From: Thioalkalivibrio nitratireducens DSM 14787
Lineage (GTDB): Bacteria > Pseudomonadota > Gammaproteobacteria > Ectothiorhodospirales > Ectothiorhodospiraceae
Assembly (NCBI RefSeq): GCF_000321415.2
Contig: NC_019902.2
Coordinates: 3,686,501 to 3,750,500 of the forward strand
Length of the DNA: 64,000 nt
Direction: 5' to 3'
Below, in pieces: positions 57,273 to 64,000 of this stretch (position 1 is the first letter of the stretch; each line of letters starts with the position of its first letter). A program made the translations under genes and the position numbers. A model generated the notes under the pieces. The model worked only from the letters and a program-made list of their open reading frames with translations. It did not search any database and was not told where the DNA came from.

Positions 57273-57599
57273 TCAGAGGTGCTGGTCGAGGAACGCGGTC
57301 AGCTGCGACTTGCTCAGTGCGCCGACCTTGGTCGCCTCGACGTCGCCATCCTTGAACAGCATCAGCGTGGGGATCCCGCGGATCCCGTACCGGGGTGGCG
57401 TCCCGGGGTTCTCGTCGATGTTGAGTTTGGCAACCTTGAGTTTGCCATCGTATTCTTGAGCAATCTCGTCCAGGATCGGGGCGATCATCTTGCACGGGCC
57501 GCACCACTCGGCCCAGTAGTCGACCAGCACCGGCCGGTCCGATTTGAGAACGTCCTCCTCGAAACTGGCGTCCGAGATATGATGAATGTTTTCGCTCAC
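57273..57599 (-). CDS. trxA: Thioredoxin 1
   Basis: The product is a 108-residue thioredoxin with active site WCGPC and cis-proline in [11 protein letters not shown]. It reduces protein disulfides, including possibly those of NrdJ. The order rhlB (divergent), trxA, rho is the conserved gammaproteobacterial one. Confidence 0.97.
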   Translation of the reverse strand: MSENIHHISDASFEEDVLKSDRPVLVDYWAEWCGPCKMIAPILDEIAQEYDGKLKVAKLNIDENPGTPPRYGIRGIPTLMLFKDGDVEATKVGALSKSQLTAFLDQHL

Positions 57600-57718
57600 T
57601 CCGAATCCTCGTCAATGGGCTGCGGGGCGCGGAACGCGGGTCCGCTCACGCCCGCTACTATCGAACACAATCGCAGGTGAATTCAAGTGAACCGGCAGTT
57701 TCTGCCCCTGGAAAATCC

Positions 57719-59050
57719 ATGACCGATACGACCCCGGAGCGCAGCCGCTGCGCCGATCTCGATCTGCCCGAAGCGGTCCTGCAGGGCATCCGGAAAGCCG
57801 GCTTCGAATACTGCACGCCAATCCAGGCGCTGACCCTGCCGATCGCGCTGGCGGGCCACGACGTCGCCGGCCAGGCCCAGACCGGCACCGGCAAGACGGC
57901 GGCGTTCCTGCTGGCGGCGTTCAACCGGCTATTGCGACATCCCCCGCCGCCGGACCGGCGCCGCGACGATGTGCGCATGCTGGTGCTGGCACCGACACGG
58001 GAGCTGGCGATCCAGATCCATAAGGACGCCCTGCTGCTGGGCGCCCACACCGACTTGAAGTTCGCGCTCGCCTACGGCGGCACTGGCTATGAACAGCAGC
58101 GCGAACAACTGCAGGCGGGGGCCGACGTGCTGATCGGAACGCCCGGCCGCATCATCGACTACCACAAGCAGCGCGTGTTCGGCCTGAAACGCACCGAGGT
58201 GGTGGTGCTCGACGAAGCAGACCGCATGTTCGACCTCGGCTTCATCAAGGACATTCGCTACCTGCTGCGGCGCTGCTCGCCACCAACCCAGCGCCAGTCG
58301 ATGCTGTTCTCGGCCACGCTGTCCTGGCGGGTGATGGAGCTGGCTTACGAGCACATGAACAACCCGGAAAAGGTTCAGGCGCAGGCGGAGACCGTGACCG
58401 CGGACCGGATCCGCCAGGTCATCTACTACCCGGCCAACGAGCAGAAGATTCCGTTGCTGATCGGCCTTGCCCGCAAGCTGCAGCCCGAGCGCGCGATCGT
58501 GTTCGTGAACACCAAGCACTGGGCCGAGCGTGTCTGCGACTGGCTGAACGCCAACGAACTGAAAGCCGCCCTGCTCTCGGGCGACGTGCCGCAGACCAAG
58601 CGCAGCCGACTGCTGTCCCAGTTCGCCGAAGGCAAGTACCGCTATCTCGTCGCGACCGATGTCGCCGCCCGCGGCCTGCACATCCCCGACGTGACCCACA
58701 TCTTCAACTTCGATCTCCCGCAAGCGGGCGAGGACTACGTGCACCGCATCGGCCGCACCGCCCGCGCCGGCGCGGAAGGTGACGCCATCAGCTTCGGCTG
58801 CGAAGATTCCGCGTTTTATCTGCCCGACATCGAGGCCTACCTAGGCCGCCGCATCCCGACCGAAATGCTCTACCCCGAGGATCTTCCGGCGGATTTGAAG
58901 CGCCCCCCTCCGCGCGCACGGCGCAAACCCGACGAACGCCGGGGGCGGGCGCCGCGTGGCAGCGCCCGGGAGGGCGGCAGAACGCCAGACCGCGGACCGG
59001 GCAGGCCCGGTGGAGGCCGCCGGCCGCGCCGCCCTGCCCCCAGCTCCTGA
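57719..59050 (+). CDS. rhlB: DEAD-box RNA helicase RhlB
   Basis: This 443-residue protein has the Q motif (FEYCTPIQA), [31 protein letters not shown] and [10 protein letters not shown]. The C-terminus is a basic Arg/Gly/Pro-rich tail (about residues 395-443), as in RhlB proteins that bind RNase E. The ATG at 57719 gives the usual short N-terminus. It is the degradosome helicase, beside rho and trxA. Confidence 0.93.
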   Translation: MTDTTPERSRCADLDLPEAVLQGIRKAGFEYCTPIQALTLPIALAGHDVAGQAQTGTGKTAAFLLAAFNRLLRHPPPPDRRRDDVRMLVLAPTRELAIQIHKDALLLGAHTDLKFALAYGGTGYEQQREQLQAGADVLIGTPGRIIDYHKQRVFGLKRTEVVVLDEADRMFDLGFIKDIRYLLRRCSPPTQRQSMLFSATLSWRVMELAYEHMNNPEKVQAQAETVTADRIRQVIYYPANEQKIPLLIGLARKLQPERAIVFVNTKHWAERVCDWLNANELKAALLSGDVPQTKRSRLLSQFAEGKYRYLVATDVAARGLHIPDVTHIFNFDLPQAGEDYVHRIGRTARAGAEGDAISFGCEDSAFYLPDIEAYLGRRIPTEMLYPEDLPADLKRPPPRARRKPDERRGRAPRGSAREGGRTPDRGPGRPGGGRRPRRPAPSS

Positions 59051-59222
59051 TCCACCCGTCCGGCGCCGCGAGACGCTGGCGGCGCTACCGACACATCCCA
59101 GCTCCCGACCCGCGCGGTGGTTCCCGAACGCGGCCGGGAACCGCGCATCGCCGGCGTTGGCGCGGAACGAGGGCTAGGCAGACCCGTGGGACGCGCCGGT
59201 CATCTGCTGCCAAACACCAACG

Positions 59223-59250
59223 AAAAAAAACGGCCGCGCATGCGGCCGTT
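59223..59250 (-). terminator. Rho-independent terminator of the 54-residue gene
   Basis: On the minus strand ACGGCCGC-ATGC-GCGGCCGT forms an eight-base stem followed by eight T residues, 17 bases past the stop at 59267. Confidence 0.85.
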
Positions 59251-59266
59251 CACGCAACCGCTGGGT

Positions 59267-59431
59267 TCAGGGCCGCTTGGGCGTGGTATATGGGGCCTCT
59301 TTCTGAAACGATTCCCAGATGGTGTCGTACCCCACATAGCCTTTCTCGTTCGGCGCCTTCTGCCGCGTGGTCAGGAAACGCGTCTTGCCCTCGGGAACGG
59401 CCGGGCGCTTCTTTGGGGTTGCTTGACTCAT
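59267..59431 (-). CDS. Small basic protein of 54 residues, unknown function
   Basis: The frame starts MSQATPKKRPAVPEGKTRF and ends YTTPKRP. It is basic at both ends, with an aromatic acidic middle (GYVGYDTIWESFQ). A GAGGTGAAG site precedes the ATG and a strong terminator follows the stop, so a discrete transcript is likely. No known family is recognised. It lies downstream of the apr cluster on the same strand, 230 bases after the SlyD-like gene. Confidence 0.68.
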   Translation of the reverse strand: MSQATPKKRPAVPEGKTRFLTTRQKAPNEKGYVGYDTIWESFQKEAPYTTPKRP

Positions 59432-59664
59432 GCTTCACCTCGTCTCACTGGAAAAGGGGGGAATGAAAACACCGATGTCAGCCCCCCACGCTCACTGACA
59501 GACCGGAACTTTCGCAACGCTGTACGGGCAGGCGCGGTTGCGGGCAGAGTGTTCATGCGTGCGTTCGCCGCGGCAGGTCGCCCCGCGCGGGTGGTGCGCA
59601 CTGCCATCCGCGGTCCCCGCGTCGGGCTTCGCTCGCGCTCAGCCCGCGAACCGGCCCTTGTGCT

Positions 59665-60177
59665 TCAGATGGGCACGGCGCGCCCACCGCTCACTTCAGG
59701 ACCCGTCTCCACCTTGCCGCCATGCTCGATCTCTTCGTCGGTCGCATCACGCACCAACTGAATCTCGAGCTTGAAGATCACTTCCCTGCCGCATAGCGGG
59801 TTGTTGCCGTCGATGGTGATCGTCCTCGCGTCCACGCGGGTCACCAGGAAGTTCTTGGTTTGACCTTTATCGTTTTCCATCAGGATCGCGGTACCCACCT
59901 CGCGATATTCTTCAGGAACGTTCTCGATGCGATCGGTGATCACCAGAGACTCATCGCGCGGCCCGTAAATCTCGTTGCAGTCGATCGGCACTTCAATGGT
60001 ATCGCCCGCGGATTTGCCTTCCAACTCGGCCATCACCCGCGGCGCAAGAATCTCGTTGACGCCATGCACGTAGCCCAACGGAAATTCGACCAGCGTCAGA
60101 GTCTGGCCAGATTTCGCGTCGATGACCTTGTAGGTCAGCTCCACGTACTTGTTCGGCTCGATTACGTCTTTTGTCAT
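59665..60177 (-). CDS. SlyD-like FKBP-type peptidyl-prolyl isomerase
   Basis: This 170-residue protein has an FKBP domain with IF insertion as in SlyD: YVELTYKVIDAKSG, the FPLGYVHG loop and LEGKSAGDTIEVPI. GNNPLCGREVIFKLEI closes the fold. The His/Cys-rich metal tail of E. coli SlyD is missing; the C-terminus is GGRAVPI. It probably speeds proline isomerisation and chaperones cytoplasmic proteins. It lies 16 bases after the unknown gene behind aprA, so it might help fold the APS reductase flavoprotein. Confidence 0.87.
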   Translation of the reverse strand: MTKDVIEPNKYVELTYKVIDAKSGQTLTLVEFPLGYVHGVNEILAPRVMAELEGKSAGDTIEVPIDCNEIYGPRDESLVITDRIENVPEEYREVGTAILMENDKGQTKNFLVTRVDARTITIDGNNPLCGREVIFKLEIQLVRDATDEEIEHGGKVETGPEVSGGRAVPI

Positions 60178-60193
60178 TGCTCAGCCTGCACTG

Positions 60194-60586
60194 TCAGAAA
60201 ATGGACGCGCCAAAGATGCGCACTTCTCCCTGCTCGTAGCCAAGCACCATCCGTCCGAGCCACTCGCCTTCCTTCTTGTTGCTTCGGACCCGGTACAATA
60301 CCGTAACGTGTTCGCCACGGCGGATGATCCCAAGGTAGTCCCAGTCCTCGCTCAGGTTACGCGTCAGTTCGCTCTTCGCGAACTGCTTGCCCACTTCCAC
60401 CTCGTTGAGGCCGAACAGCAGGTTGTAGGAGAACTTCCGGACGAACTTCCCGTACTGGCCCTTGTTGGAATACTTGACCAGGTCGCCCCACATGGGGTGG
60501 GCGATTTCGGTGATCTGGTCATCGGAAAGCTCGGTAATATTCGTTGACGTCTCCTTCGTTACCGGAGCGTCACCTGCAGTCGTCAT
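60194..60586 (-). CDS. APS-reductase-linked protein of unknown function
   Basis: This 130-residue protein has no signal peptide. The acidic Thr/Glu-rich start (about 20 residues) is followed by a compact domain resembling the NTF2/SnoaL alpha+beta roll (helices around ITEIAHPMWGDLVKYSN, strands DYLGIIRRGEHVTVLYRV and EWLGRMVLGYEQ). The assignment to that fold is a guess. The gene lies 125 bases after aprA and before the SlyD-like gene on the same strand. The gap has two strong hairpins. A role in assembly or regulation of APS reductase is possible. Confidence 0.72.
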   Translation of the reverse strand: MTTAGDAPVTKETSTNITELSDDQITEIAHPMWGDLVKYSNKGQYGKFVRKFSYNLLFGLNEVEVGKQFAKSELTRNLSEDWDYLGIIRRGEHVTVLYRVRSNKKEGEWLGRMVLGYEQGEVRIFGASIF

Positions 60587-60630
60587 GTCAAAAGAGCCCT
60601 GTAATCAGTCGCGGACGGAACGGCCAGCAA

Positions 60631-60700
60631 GGACCGGCGCGCATCGGCGCCGGCCCTTGCCGGTCCTGCCAAGGGCGGCGGGGCCGATCCCGGCCCCGCC
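60631..60700 (-). promoter_or_regulatory. Two hairpins between aprA and the downstream genes
   Basis: GGCGGGGCCG and CGGCCCCGCC form a perfect ten-base stem with a four-base loop at 60677-60700. GGACCGGC and GCCGGTCC pair around 60631-60666. No T-run follows, so mRNA stabilisation or partial attenuation, keeping apr mRNA more abundant than the distal genes, is more likely than full termination. Confidence 0.55.
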
Positions 60701-60711
60701 GCGGCTTCCGG

Positions 60712-62580
60712 TCAGTCGTCCTTGCCGACCAAGTGGTAGCACGGTGCCTTTTCCATGGTGTACTCGCCCGTCTTCGGATCGCGACGGGAGACGGTCAGCA
60801 CATGCCAGTTCTCGTCGTCGAGTTTCATGGCGTCGCCACGGTAGTAGTAACCCGGCCAGCGCGTTTCCTTGCGGAACAGCGTGTGATGGAACACGCTTTC
60901 GGCGGTGCGCAAACGGTGCTTGAGTTCCCAGGCACGCAGCAGCTCGTGGACGTCCTCGGCGGCCAGCTTCTCCAGATCCTCTTCGAGAACCTTCATCTTC
61001 TTGAGTCCGATGTGGAGCAGCTTTTCGTTGGTCATATAGCTGACCGTCACGCCACCGCAGTATTCGTCCATCAGCTTCTGCAGGCGGTCCAGGCCCTGCC
61101 GCGGATTGATGAAGTTCGGGTTCACCGAGCCGGCAACCACTTCATTATGGTAGACCTTGTAGTGCTCCATCGGCTTGTAGATCTCTTCCTTCAGATCGTT
61201 GATCTGCTTGTCGGAGACCCGGATGCCCTGCGCCTTGCCGTCATCGATGTACTTGCACGCAGCCTTCGCGGCCAAACGCCCTTCGGTGAACGAGCCGGAC
61301 GAGAACGCGTGCGGGGTGCCGCCCACCGCGTCGCCAGCGCCGAACAGGCCTTCCACGCTGGTCATGCGGTTGTAGCCCCAGAAATACTCGGGGGGCGACA
61401 CGTCCTCGGGGCCGGAGCACCACGCGCCACAACCGGTGGCGTGAGAACCCATCACGTACGGTTCCGACGTGGTCAGCTCGGGGTTTTCGTTCTTCGGATC
61501 GACGTCGGTCGCCGCCCACAGCACGGCCTGGCCAACGGTCATTCCAAGGAAGTTCTCCCAGCCCACTTCTTCGAGATGCGGATCCTGGAAGGCTTCCATG
61601 GTGATCATGTGAATCGGGCCACGACCCGCGTTCACTTCGCTGATGAACGCATGGTTACGCAGGCAGGTCGGGATCGGGCGATGCGTCCGGTGCGACACTT
61701 CCGGATCCAGGTATTCCTTGCCGACCATTTCCTGCAGCTCGGGCCACCACTTGGACTCGTACTCTTCACCCAAACCATTCTGCGTGTAGGTCTTCAGGTG
61801 CAGGAAGTACGCGCCCACCGGGCCGTAGCCGTCCTTGAAGCGCGCCAGCACGATGCGGTTTTCCATCTGGGTCATCTTGGCGCCGGCGTTGATCAGCAGC
61901 CCATAGGCAGAGCCCGACGACCACGGCGCATACCACACGCGACCGGCACCCTCACCGACCGAACGCGGCTTGAAGATCATGGATGCGCCACCGGCACCGA
62001 CGATCACCGCCTTCGACTTGAACACGTGGTAGTTCCCGGTGCGCACGTTGAAGCCAACGGCGCCGGCGACCCGGTTTTCCTTGGATTCGTCCATCAGCAG
62101 GTGCGTAACGCAGATCCGGTTGTAGACCTGGTCCGCGGACTTCTTCGCAGCCTCGGCGACGATCGGCTTGTAGGACTCGCCGTGAATCATGATCTGCCAG
62201 CGCCCTTCGCGCTGATAGGCACCCGTCTTGGGATCGCGCATCAGCGGCAGGCCCCATTCCTCGAACTGGTGCACCGCGGAGTCGACGTGGCGCGCCATGT
62301 CGAACAGCAGGTCCTCGCGCACCATACCCATCAGGTCGATGCGGGCGTAGCGTACGTGGTCCTCGGGGTTGTTCTCGCCCCAGCGGGTTCCCATGTAGCA
62401 GTTGATTGCGTACAGCCCCTGGGCGACCGCGCCGGAGCGATCGATATTGGCTTTTTCGGCGATGATGATTTTCTTGTCCTGGCCCCAATACCTGGCTTCA
62501 AAGGCTGCGCCCGTGCCGCCCAGGCCGGCGCCACAGACCAGGATGTCGATGTTGTCTTCGACGATAGTCTTATAAGCCAT
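60712..62580 (-). CDS. aprA: Adenylylsulfate (APS) reductase alpha subunit
   Basis: This 622-residue flavoprotein oxidises sulfite plus AMP to APS in sulfur oxidisers (the reverse direction in sulfate reducers). The FAD-binding start is DILVCGAGLGGTGAAFEARYW. HATGCGAWCSGPEDVSPPEYFWGYNRM and GLFGAGDAVGGTPH are other AprA landmarks. Co-occurrence with AprM and absence of qmo genes in the cluster points to the oxidative branch. It starts directly at the aprB stop. Confidence 0.97.
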   Translation of the reverse strand: MAYKTIVEDNIDILVCGAGLGGTGAAFEARYWGQDKKIIIAEKANIDRSGAVAQGLYAINCYMGTRWGENNPEDHVRYARIDLMGMVREDLLFDMARHVDSAVHQFEEWGLPLMRDPKTGAYQREGRWQIMIHGESYKPIVAEAAKKSADQVYNRICVTHLLMDESKENRVAGAVGFNVRTGNYHVFKSKAVIVGAGGASMIFKPRSVGEGAGRVWYAPWSSGSAYGLLINAGAKMTQMENRIVLARFKDGYGPVGAYFLHLKTYTQNGLGEEYESKWWPELQEMVGKEYLDPEVSHRTHRPIPTCLRNHAFISEVNAGRGPIHMITMEAFQDPHLEEVGWENFLGMTVGQAVLWAATDVDPKNENPELTTSEPYVMGSHATGCGAWCSGPEDVSPPEYFWGYNRMTSVEGLFGAGDAVGGTPHAFSSGSFTEGRLAAKAACKYIDDGKAQGIRVSDKQINDLKEEIYKPMEHYKVYHNEVVAGSVNPNFINPRQGLDRLQKLMDEYCGGVTVSYMTNEKLLHIGLKKMKVLEEDLEKLAAEDVHELLRAWELKHRLRTAESVFHHTLFRKETRWPGYYYRGDAMKLDDENWHVLTVSRRDPKTGEYTMEKAPCYHLVGKDD

Positions 62581-63059
62581 TAGTAGTACACCCCTTCTTT
62601 CAGCTTGAGGCCGGCGGTCTCCAGCGTATACAGATCCCCGTCATCCATGCGGATGTAGTTGGGCTCGTTGAACAGCAGCTGGCTTTCGCGGGCGGTCTTG
62701 TCCGGCCCGGGCACGTCCGCGAGTTTCGGAATGTGCTTGCCCCAGGGCTTGGTCGTGATCGGCGACAGGAAGTTCTTTTCCCTGCCGTCCCGGAACTTGA
62801 TTTTCCATCCGATGGTGCCGCGCTCCTCATCGCGATGCACCCGAACGCTGTGCCCGAGCGGGGCGAAGTCGGCGTAACCGCGCACGTCGATAGCGTGATG
62901 CGGGCAGGCCTTGACGCAGGAGAAACATTCCCAGCACATGTTGGGTTCGATGTTGTATGCACGACGATAGGTCGGGTCGATATGCATGATGTCCGACGGG
63001 CAGATGTCGACGCAGTGCCCACAGCCATCGCAGCGGGTCATATAGACGAAAGTTGGCAT
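62580..63059 (-). CDS. aprB: Adenylylsulfate (APS) reductase beta subunit
   Basis: This 159-residue ferredoxin-like subunit carries two [4Fe-4S] clusters that pass electrons from AprA. The ligands are CDGCGHCVDICPSDI and CWECFSCVKACPHHAIDV. The C-terminal tail after about residue 85 wraps around AprA in known structures. The stop overlaps the aprA start by one base. Confidence 0.97.
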   Translation of the reverse strand: MPTFVYMTRCDGCGHCVDICPSDIMHIDPTYRRAYNIEPNMCWECFSCVKACPHHAIDVRGYADFAPLGHSVRVHRDEERGTIGWKIKFRDGREKNFLSPITTKPWGKHIPKLADVPGPDKTARESQLLFNEPNYIRMDDGDLYTLETAGLKLKEGVYY

Positions 63060-63099
63060 GACAATCCTCGATCAGAATGCTGTTGATCAGCTGAATGAC

Positions 63100-63930
63100 T
63101 CAGTAGTGGTTAGGCGCTTCACGCTTGATGCCCAGGCCCATATCCATCGGAGCATCGCGCAGCAGTTCCATCGAATGCCGCTTCTGCTGCTCGGGATCGT
63201 CGCGGGTCAGGGTCGGCAGGTTTTCTGCGGAACCATCGGCCCGGGTAAGGCGCTTCTGATAGGCCGCGGCGGGCTTGAAGAACATGTGCGCGAACTTGGA
63301 CCAGTAGACCGTGGCGAACAGCGTGGTGGTGGCCGCCACGAACAGGACGAAGAACAGCCAGCCAATGGTGCCGGCGCCCTGGGTGAGCGACCACAGGATC
63401 GCGAATGTTGCAGTCGTCAGCAGCGAGACGATGAACAGGTCAGCACGCGCCAGCCGGTACCAGGGACGGCCCTCGGCAGATACGTCGACGCGGATGAAGA
63501 ACCAGAACCAGTAGCCACCTACGGCCAGCAGAATGGCGCCAAGGTGCCACAGCAGCGGCAGGATCGCGGGCGCCGCATCCGCCGGATAGCCAAAGATCAG
63601 AATTGCGGTGGTAACCGCAAAGATGATGAAGCCGTACATCGTGAGCAGGTGGGACATCCGGCGCTGCGGGTTCGCGAACTCGCCCGAGGTCAGCACCTCG
63701 TTCGCGAGCGTCTTGACCGCGATTCCGGCCTTCTCACCGCCACCGACGGTGCGAGTCGCGTTTTCCTGAGATTTCTTTGCGTTCTCAAAGAAGTACTTGG
63801 CACTCTTCTTGTGCATCATGTCGAGAATCGTGCCGCCGACTACCAGGACGACCATCAGCACGACGTACACCTGCATTACGGCCGGTGGAATGACAGCGGC
63901 GAGTTCGGCGAAGGGGTTGCTTGTGATCAC
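63100..63930 (-). CDS. aprM: APS reductase membrane anchor AprM
   Basis: This 276-residue integral membrane protein has about five to six hydrophobic helices (for example VMQVYVVLMVVLVVGG near the start and SHLLTMYGFIIFAVTTAILIF). It is the proposed anchor that hands electrons from AprBA to the quinone pool in sulfur oxidisers that lack Qmo. The start used is GTG at 63930, with GAGGAG about ten bases upstream; an ATG at 63981 would add 17 residues without a ribosome site. Its promoter is near or beyond the window edge. Forty bases separate it from aprB. Confidence 0.87.
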   Translation of the reverse strand: MITSNPFAELAAVIPPAVMQVYVVLMVVLVVGGTILDMMHKKSAKYFFENAKKSQENATRTVGGGEKAGIAVKTLANEVLTSGEFANPQRRMSHLLTMYGFIIFAVTTAILIFGYPADAAPAILPLLWHLGAILLAVGGYWFWFFIRVDVSAEGRPWYRLARADLFIVSLLTTATFAILWSLTQGAGTIGWLFFVLFVAATTTLFATVYWSKFAHMFFKPAAAYQKRLTRADGSAENLPTLTRDDPEQQKRHSMELLRDAPMDMGLGIKREAPNHY

Positions 63931-64000
63931 GGGCTCTGGTCTCCTCGGTGTATCGGAAATGGCGCACGGAGTCTGTTGCATTCCAATTTTGGGATCAAAT

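Overview
The window looks like part of the chromosome of a GC-rich gammaproteobacterial sulfur oxidiser, most like Thioalkalivibrio or another Ectothiorhodospiraceae. The evidence is a complete aprM-aprB-aprA set for dissimilatory APS reductase at the right end, the gammaproteobacterial rhlB/trxA/rho neighbourhood, a split B12-dependent ribonucleotide reductase (NrdJa/NrdJb), PpsA with its PpsR regulator, and consistently high-GC coding with strong third-position G/C. The species assignment is inference.

Layout. 0-6 kb: a SPOR-domain protein overlapping the helicase HrpA, then a DUF4382 lipoprotein. 6-12 kb (minus): an unusual lytic transglycosylase with two substrate-binding-protein domains, then ppsA and ppsR. 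12-17 kb: a Zur-like Fur protein overlapping a family 6 DNA glycosylase, facing a TonB-dependent receptor and a Met-rich membrane protein. 16-20.2 kb (minus): nrdJa, interrupted by a 377-residue LAGLIDADG intein in the NPC/GEQ motif, and nrdJb. Two NrdR-box-like sites 31 bp apart precede nrdJa. 20.5-24 kb: a GlcG-like secreted protein, a phosphohexomutase and an orphan PEP-CTERM/exosortase-associated acyltransferase. 24-31 kb (plus): a PstS-like periplasmic protein, a porin-like barrel and a GGDEF/EAL protein, then a FucA-type aldolase and a class II glutamine amidotransferase. 31-34 kb (minus): a Lon-family protease and a USP-like protein.

34-43 kb is the accessory part. It holds a 5'-truncated spermidine-synthase-like gene, an SmtB-type regulator with a His-rich protein, a REP-like palindromic repeat, a 49-residue Cys-rich protein with an ACR3-type transporter, an orphan HepT toxin, an IS21 remnant, a DUF2235 hydrolase, a frameshifted remnant of the type I-U/I-G CRISPR protein Csb2, and a broken tyrosine integrase beside tRNA-Phe. 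The stretch from about 38.4 to 43.1 kb reads as a decayed defence/mobile island inserted at tRNA-Phe.

43-64 kb is mostly conserved core. An overlapping minus-strand run goes moaC, asmA-like, SRPBCC, mutY, yggX, tRNA-Phe, with moaDE divergent. A proteostasis group follows (HtrA/Deg protease, CbpA, Hsp20, each on the minus strand), then yicC divergent from rph-rdgB-hemW-(CPXCG protein)-rof. The last of these is convergent with rho, the target of Rof. trxA is divergent from rhlB. The right edge is the sulfur-oxidation locus: aprM, aprB, aprA, a protein of unknown function and a SlyD-like FKBP, with a separately terminated 54-residue small gene nearby.
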